DNA of 64,000 nt, from positions 62,001 to 126,000 of the forward strand of contig CAZHCA010000002.1 in assembly GCA_964530825.1 (NCBI GenBank), written 5' to 3'. Positions 61,129-64,000 of the stretch are shown in pieces; positions within the stretch are counted from its first letter, which is position 1; each line of letters starts with the position of its first letter. The notes beneath the pieces were generated by a model, which saw only the letters and a program-made list of their open reading frames with translations, was not told the DNA's origin and made no database searches. A program made the translations under genes and the position numbers. Source of the stretch: CAZHCA01 sp964530825. GTDB taxonomy: Bacteria; Bacteroidota; Bacteroidia; Chitinophagales; Saprospiraceae.

Positions 61129-61160
61129 TTGGCTTAAGGAAGATAATTCTTTTATTTTTG
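61129..61160 (+). promoter_or_regulatory. Bacteroidota-type promoter of dapD
   Basis: TATTTTTG at 61153-61160 is an exact TAnnTTTG -7 box, with TTG at 61129-61131, 21 bases upstream, as -33. It lies 67 bases before the ATG. Confidence 0.45.
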
Positions 61161-61227
61161 GCTGCCGAACCGAATACGCTAACGGGTGAGCCGTAGTGCC
61201 TTTTCCATTTTCAGCCAAAATATTTCT

Positions 61228-62046
61228 ATGAAAGATGTCCGAGTTCTGATTGAGCAAGCCTGGGAAAACCGCGATCTCTTGCGGGAGGCTACCACCCAAG
61301 AGGCGGTAAAAACTGTCATCGAGGCCCTCGATAAAGGGAAGCTGCGCGTTGCTACTCCTACTGAGGTGGACGAATGGGAGGTGCACGAATGGGTGAAGAA
61401 AGCCGTGGTTTTGTACTTCCCCATCCAGGCCATGCAGACCATTGAAGTTGGGCCTTTTGAGTTTCACGACAAAATACCGCTCAAGAAGGAATATGCGAAG
61501 CAGGGGGTACGTGTGGTTCCACACGCTATCGCACGCTATGGCAGTTTTTTGGAAAAGGGCGTGATCATGATGCCGAGCTATGTAAACATTGGCGCCTGGG
61601 TCGGTAGCGGCAGCATGGTAGACACTTGGGCTACAGTGGGTTCCTGTGCCCAGATCGGTCGTAATGTGCACCTGAGTGGCGGGGTCGGCATCGGTGGGGT
61701 ACTGGAGCCCCCGCAAGCTGCGCCTACCATTATCGAGGATAATTGCTTCATCGGGTCGCGTGCGATTGTCGTCGAAGGAGTGCGGGTGGAAGAAGAGGCG
61801 GTACTGGGGGCCAATGTAGTCCTGACACAATCAACGCGCATTATTGACGTAACAGGCGACGAGCCAGTGGTGATGAAAGGTCGAGTACCGGCCCGCTCAG
61901 TGGTCATTCCGGGCACCTACACCAAATCTTTTTCCGCAGGCGACTACCAGGTTGCCGGCGCACTGATTATCGGTCAGCGCAAACCTTCGACCGATAAGAA
62001 AGTTTCCTTAAATGATGTTTTACGCGAATTCAACGTCCCGGTATAA
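61228..62046 (+). CDS. dapD: Tetrahydrodipicolinate N-succinyltransferase
   Basis: A 272-residue left-handed beta-helix acyltransferase of the succinylase branch of lysine/diaminopimelate synthesis. Hexapeptide repeats run from about 95 to 215 (VIMMPSYVNIGAWV, MVDTWATVGSCAQIG, GIGGVLEPPQAAPTIIEDN and following). The start ATG 61228 (MKDVRVLIEQAWENR) is chosen. The length and motifs fit DapD. With thrA upstream in the aspartate pathway it supplies diaminopimelate for peptidoglycan. Pth follows after 2 bases. Confidence 0.95.
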   Translation: MKDVRVLIEQAWENRDLLREATTQEAVKTVIEALDKGKLRVATPTEVDEWEVHEWVKKAVVLYFPIQAMQTIEVGPFEFHDKIPLKKEYAKQGVRVVPHAIARYGSFLEKGVIMMPSYVNIGAWVGSGSMVDTWATVGSCAQIGRNVHLSGGVGIGGVLEPPQAAPTIIEDNCFIGSRAIVVEGVRVEEEAVLGANVVLTQSTRIIDVTGDEPVVMKGRVPARSVVIPGTYTKSFSAGDYQVAGALIIGQRKPSTDKKVSLNDVLREFNVPV

Positions 62047-62048
62047 AC

Positions 62049-62666
62049 GTGAGTTGGAGATCCATTTGGCAACGCATTTTTTCCCGGCCTAGGCCGGAAA
62101 CGGATAGCATGAAATATCTGATTGTCGGTCTCGGTAACATCGGAGCCGAGTACGAAAACACCCGCCATAATGCAGGCTTCCTAGTAGTCGACGATTTAGC
62201 ACGCCGCTTCGAAGCTGACTTTAAAACCGCTCAGTTAGGCGATGTTGCTGAGTTCAAACACAAGGGCCGGAAGATCGTCCTGCTCAAACCTGCTACTTAT
62301 ATGAATCGAAGTGGCAAGGCGGTGCGCTATTGGCTGCAGCGCGAAAAATTGGGCAAAGAACGACTGCTGGTTATTCTCGATGATTTCAACCTGCCCTTTG
62401 GAAAACTACGGTTGCGCGGCAAAGGCAGCGACGGGGGGCACAACGGTCTCAAGGATATCGACCAAATGACGGGCGGCAACAATTACGCCCGGTTACGATT
62501 TGGCATCGGTAACGGGTTTTCGAAAGGCCAACAGGTCGACTATGTACTCGGCGAGTGGAGTTCCGACCAGGTCGATGCTTTGCCCGAATTGCTGAAAACG
62601 GCGGGAGATGTTGTACTCTCCTTTGCCACTGTGGGCATTAATCACACCATGAACCAGTTTAATTAG
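62049..62666 (+). CDS. pth: Peptidyl-tRNA hydrolase
   Basis: A 205-residue enzyme recycling peptidyl-tRNA. The core begins MKYLIVGLGNIGAEY at ATG 62109; the catalytic His is in ENTRHNAGF, and GSDGGHNGLKDI is also conserved. I use the GTG at 62049 because flavobacterial and related Pth proteins often carry a short basic extension like SWRSIWQRIFSRPRPE; if absent, the protein is 185 residues from 62109. It lies 2 bases after dapD from the GTG start, and its stop is 7 bases from the convergent glycosyltransferase. Confidence 0.92.
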   Translation: MSWRSIWQRIFSRPRPETDSMKYLIVGLGNIGAEYENTRHNAGFLVVDDLARRFEADFKTAQLGDVAEFKHKGRKIVLLKPATYMNRSGKAVRYWLQREKLGKERLLVILDDFNLPFGKLRLRGKGSDGGHNGLKDIDQMTGGNNYARLRFGIGNGFSKGQQVDYVLGEWSSDQVDALPELLKTAGDVVLSFATVGINHTMNQFN

Positions 62667-62673
62667 GGGGATC

Positions 62674-63768
62674 TCATTCATCAAGCCGCTCTCCAGGGTG
62701 TGCGCTTTGTACCCAATCCCTCACTATGGTTTGCCAGCGACCGGGTTCTGGTGTGGGGATTACTCCGGGCTTTACATCATCAAGGTTTGCCAGGGCAAGG
62801 GCCAAATCCAGGTGCTCCTGATTTTGAATGACCGCCGCTTTACGGCTCCTCAACCGGCCGGCTAGCCATTCCTGTTCGGTCTGACCAGGCGTAGGGATCA
62901 ATATGGCCGGTTTTTGCCATATACCTAAATCCATTATGGTGGAATACCCCGGCCTGCTGATAATTGCCCGGCTGCGGCCTACCAGTTGATTCAGTGTCGG
63001 GGAGTTAACTAGGCCAAAAACCGCAATATGCCCGGGGCAAGCCAAGTGCCCACTTGCACCGCGCACCAGTGCAAAGGGTCCCGGGAGGGTCTGCATTTGG
63101 TCCAGCAATTTTTTTTCTAGATAAGTCCGCTGGGGTTCCGGTCCGGACAGGATGACCAGTGCTCGATATATGGGATCCGATGGACGGGATTTGGCTCGGC
63201 TTACGGGTCCGAGATACCGGGTGGGTAAGCCAGGCACAGGCCGGGAAAGCGGGCCAGTCAGGTTATCGGTTGGAGCACTATCCGGTACCCAGCACTCCGT
63301 GAACCGACTCAGCCACCGATGGATCATCCAATCGGCTGCTCTCTGGGGAATGCCCGGAGGAGCGATCGGGTGGGTTTGATGGGTAAGGATAACGGATGGC
63401 TTTTCCGGCAACCAGCATCCATAGCGGTTGTCAGAAATAACGGCATGTATATGATGATGCTGGTCCAGTGAAAGGCAATACTGGTGTTCGCGCTGTATTT
63501 GTTGCAAGACATGTATCCCCTGCCGCAAGACATTGTAGGTCATAGACCGTTTATCGTACCGGAAATCGTAGGCAGGCAATTTGTGAAGTGAGCATTCGGG
63601 AAAGGCCTCTTGAAGAAAAACCAGCGCCCTGCCGCTGGAAGCAATAAGCACCTGGTGGCCCAAGGCAAGCAGGTGGCGAATAATCGGAAGCGACCGGGTT
63701 GCGTGTCCCAACCCCCAATCGAGTACGGCAAACAAAATCGTCTTGGTGGTCGATGCGCCGCCTAGCAT
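62674..63768 (-). CDS. GT28-like (MurG-fold) glycosyltransferase
   Basis: A 364-residue GT-B protein. The N-terminal loop FAVLDWGLGHATRSLPIIRHL resembles the GxGH motif of MurG/UGT-type enzymes (split here). The C-terminal donor region has IISRPGYSTIMDLGIWQKPAILIPTPGQTEQE, which fits the GT28 family E/Q end. It is not MurG itself by length or context. There is no signal peptide. The acceptor and sugar are unknown. Family members of this size are widespread in Bacteroidota as stand-alone genes. Divergent from the last gene. Confidence 0.82.
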   Translation of the reverse strand: MLGGASTTKTILFAVLDWGLGHATRSLPIIRHLLALGHQVLIASSGRALVFLQEAFPECSLHKLPAYDFRYDKRSMTYNVLRQGIHVLQQIQREHQYCLSLDQHHHIHAVISDNRYGCWLPEKPSVILTHQTHPIAPPGIPQRAADWMIHRWLSRFTECWVPDSAPTDNLTGPLSRPVPGLPTRYLGPVSRAKSRPSDPIYRALVILSGPEPQRTYLEKKLLDQMQTLPGPFALVRGASGHLACPGHIAVFGLVNSPTLNQLVGRSRAIISRPGYSTIMDLGIWQKPAILIPTPGQTEQEWLAGRLRSRKAAVIQNQEHLDLALALANLDDVKPGVIPTPEPGRWQTIVRDWVQSAHPGERLDE

Positions 63769-63837
63769 ATCGGTTCGATTAAACTCTTTTTGGTCGCTTC
63801 CAAAAAGAAGTTATCTTATTAAGAAAGAAGAAACACC

Positions 63838-64000
63838 ATGCGAAAGCTTTTCCGCTATGTCATTCTCCTTTTTGCCCTGACTGTATGCGCTTCTTGCCGC
63901 CCAGGGGGTTGTGGCTGCCCGATGGCAGCTGATAATTACCTGGGCAGCGTGACCCTTCAACCTGAAAATCGCCATGACTCCGCAGGGGTCGAAGGCCACC
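63838..64000 (+). CDS. Lipoprotein gene, N-terminal fragment (3' end outside window)
   Basis: The first 54 codons are visible. A short signal ends at VCASC, so Cys19 is probably lipidated. It is followed at once by RPGGCGCPM, two more cysteines. Too little is visible to assign a family or function. Confidence 0.6.
   Translation, partial: MRKLFRYVILLFALTVCASCRPGGCGCPMAADNYLGSVTLQPENRHDSAGVEGH

Noticed and set aside
61102..61830. 242-codon minus-strand open frame
   Set aside because: It lies entirely opposite dapD and the end of the preceding gene; it is the antisense shadow of a well-supported gene and resembles no protein family.
1..64000. tRNA, rRNA, CRISPR arrays, insertion sequences, prophage
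   Set aside because: I looked for TTCGA-type T-loops, repeated spacers, transposase motifs and terminal repeats and saw none that stood up.

Overview
The window is a stretch of chromosome from a member of the Bacteroidota, most likely the class Saprospiria (Lewinella-like). Evidence seen here: a set of families largely confined to that phylum (DUF3127, DUF4175, DUF4837, DUF4834-like, a DUF2723 membrane glycosyltransferase), promoter-like boxes of the TAnnTTTG type in front of several genes, few Shine-Dalgarno sequences, mevalonate-pathway isoprenoid synthesis, and paired OmpH/Skp genes next to murI. No rRNA, tRNA, CRISPR array, prophage or insertion sequence was found. The content is nearly all housekeeping.

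Layout. 1-7.9 kb: tail of an AsmA-like protein, a convergent aldehyde-dehydrogenase-like gene whose catalytic residues are all replaced, a 1111-aa DUF4175 coiled-coil membrane protein, an RsbW-type ATP-binding protein and ybeY. 8.0-12.7 kb: the threonine operon thrA-thrB-thrC, carrying two perfect parS-like palindromes. 12.8-18.3 kb: a secreted M1 peptidase, diphosphomevalonate decarboxylase, a rhodanese lipoprotein and an SPT/KBL-type alpha-oxoamine synthase. 18.4-22.3 kb (minus strand): an ArnT-like transferase, a polyprenyl-phosphate glycosyltransferase and an Nramp-fold transporter lacking the Nramp motifs. 22.4-27 kb: a VanX-type dipeptidase lipoprotein, an orphan MoxR ATPase, an internally deleted M28 peptidase, a DUF4136 and a DUF4837 lipoprotein, and a third parS-like site. 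27-33 kb (minus strand): htpG, rpiB and the DUF2723 protein, with a structured non-coding segment between htpG and rpiB. 33-40 kb: a 55-aa DUF4834-like gene, an RluA-type synthase, rsmG, a DUF3127 gene and a nonsense-interrupted secreted gene; then on the minus strand bcp, an M23 peptidase, aat and ctaA. 39.8-40.45 kb: an AT-rich gene-free segment with DnaA-box-like 9-mers, a candidate replication origin. 40.5-46 kb: an SRAP protein, dtd, a MazG-like enzyme, then (minus) a PrsW/hydrolase/queuosine-mannosyltransferase-like operon and a SpoIIE-type phosphatase. 46-64 kb: envelope and metabolic genes (TM2 protein, CBS protein, BamA/TamA-like protein, NAD kinase, cyclase, nucleotidyltransferase, OmpA, PAP2-like, MscS, M48, two OmpH, murI, trmB, dapD, pth, a GT28-like transferase) and the start of a lipoprotein gene.

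How it fits together. Envelope building is the main theme: isoprenoid supply (mvaD), polyprenyl-linked sugar transfer (GT2 plus ArnT-like), outer-membrane biogenesis (AsmA-like, BamA/TamA-like, OmpH pair, M48), and peptidoglycan precursors and turnover (murI, dapD, VanX-type, M23). Translation and RNA quality genes (ybeY, rluA-type, rsmG, dtd, pth, trmB, aat, the tRNA-mannosyltransferase-like gene) form a second theme. The most striking non-genic signals are the parS-like sites and the DnaA-box-like segment, which together suggest that this window lies in the origin-proximal segregation domain of the chromosome. The most unusual protein is the catalytically stripped aldehyde-dehydrogenase fold. 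All functional calls rest on motif recognition; no database search was possible.
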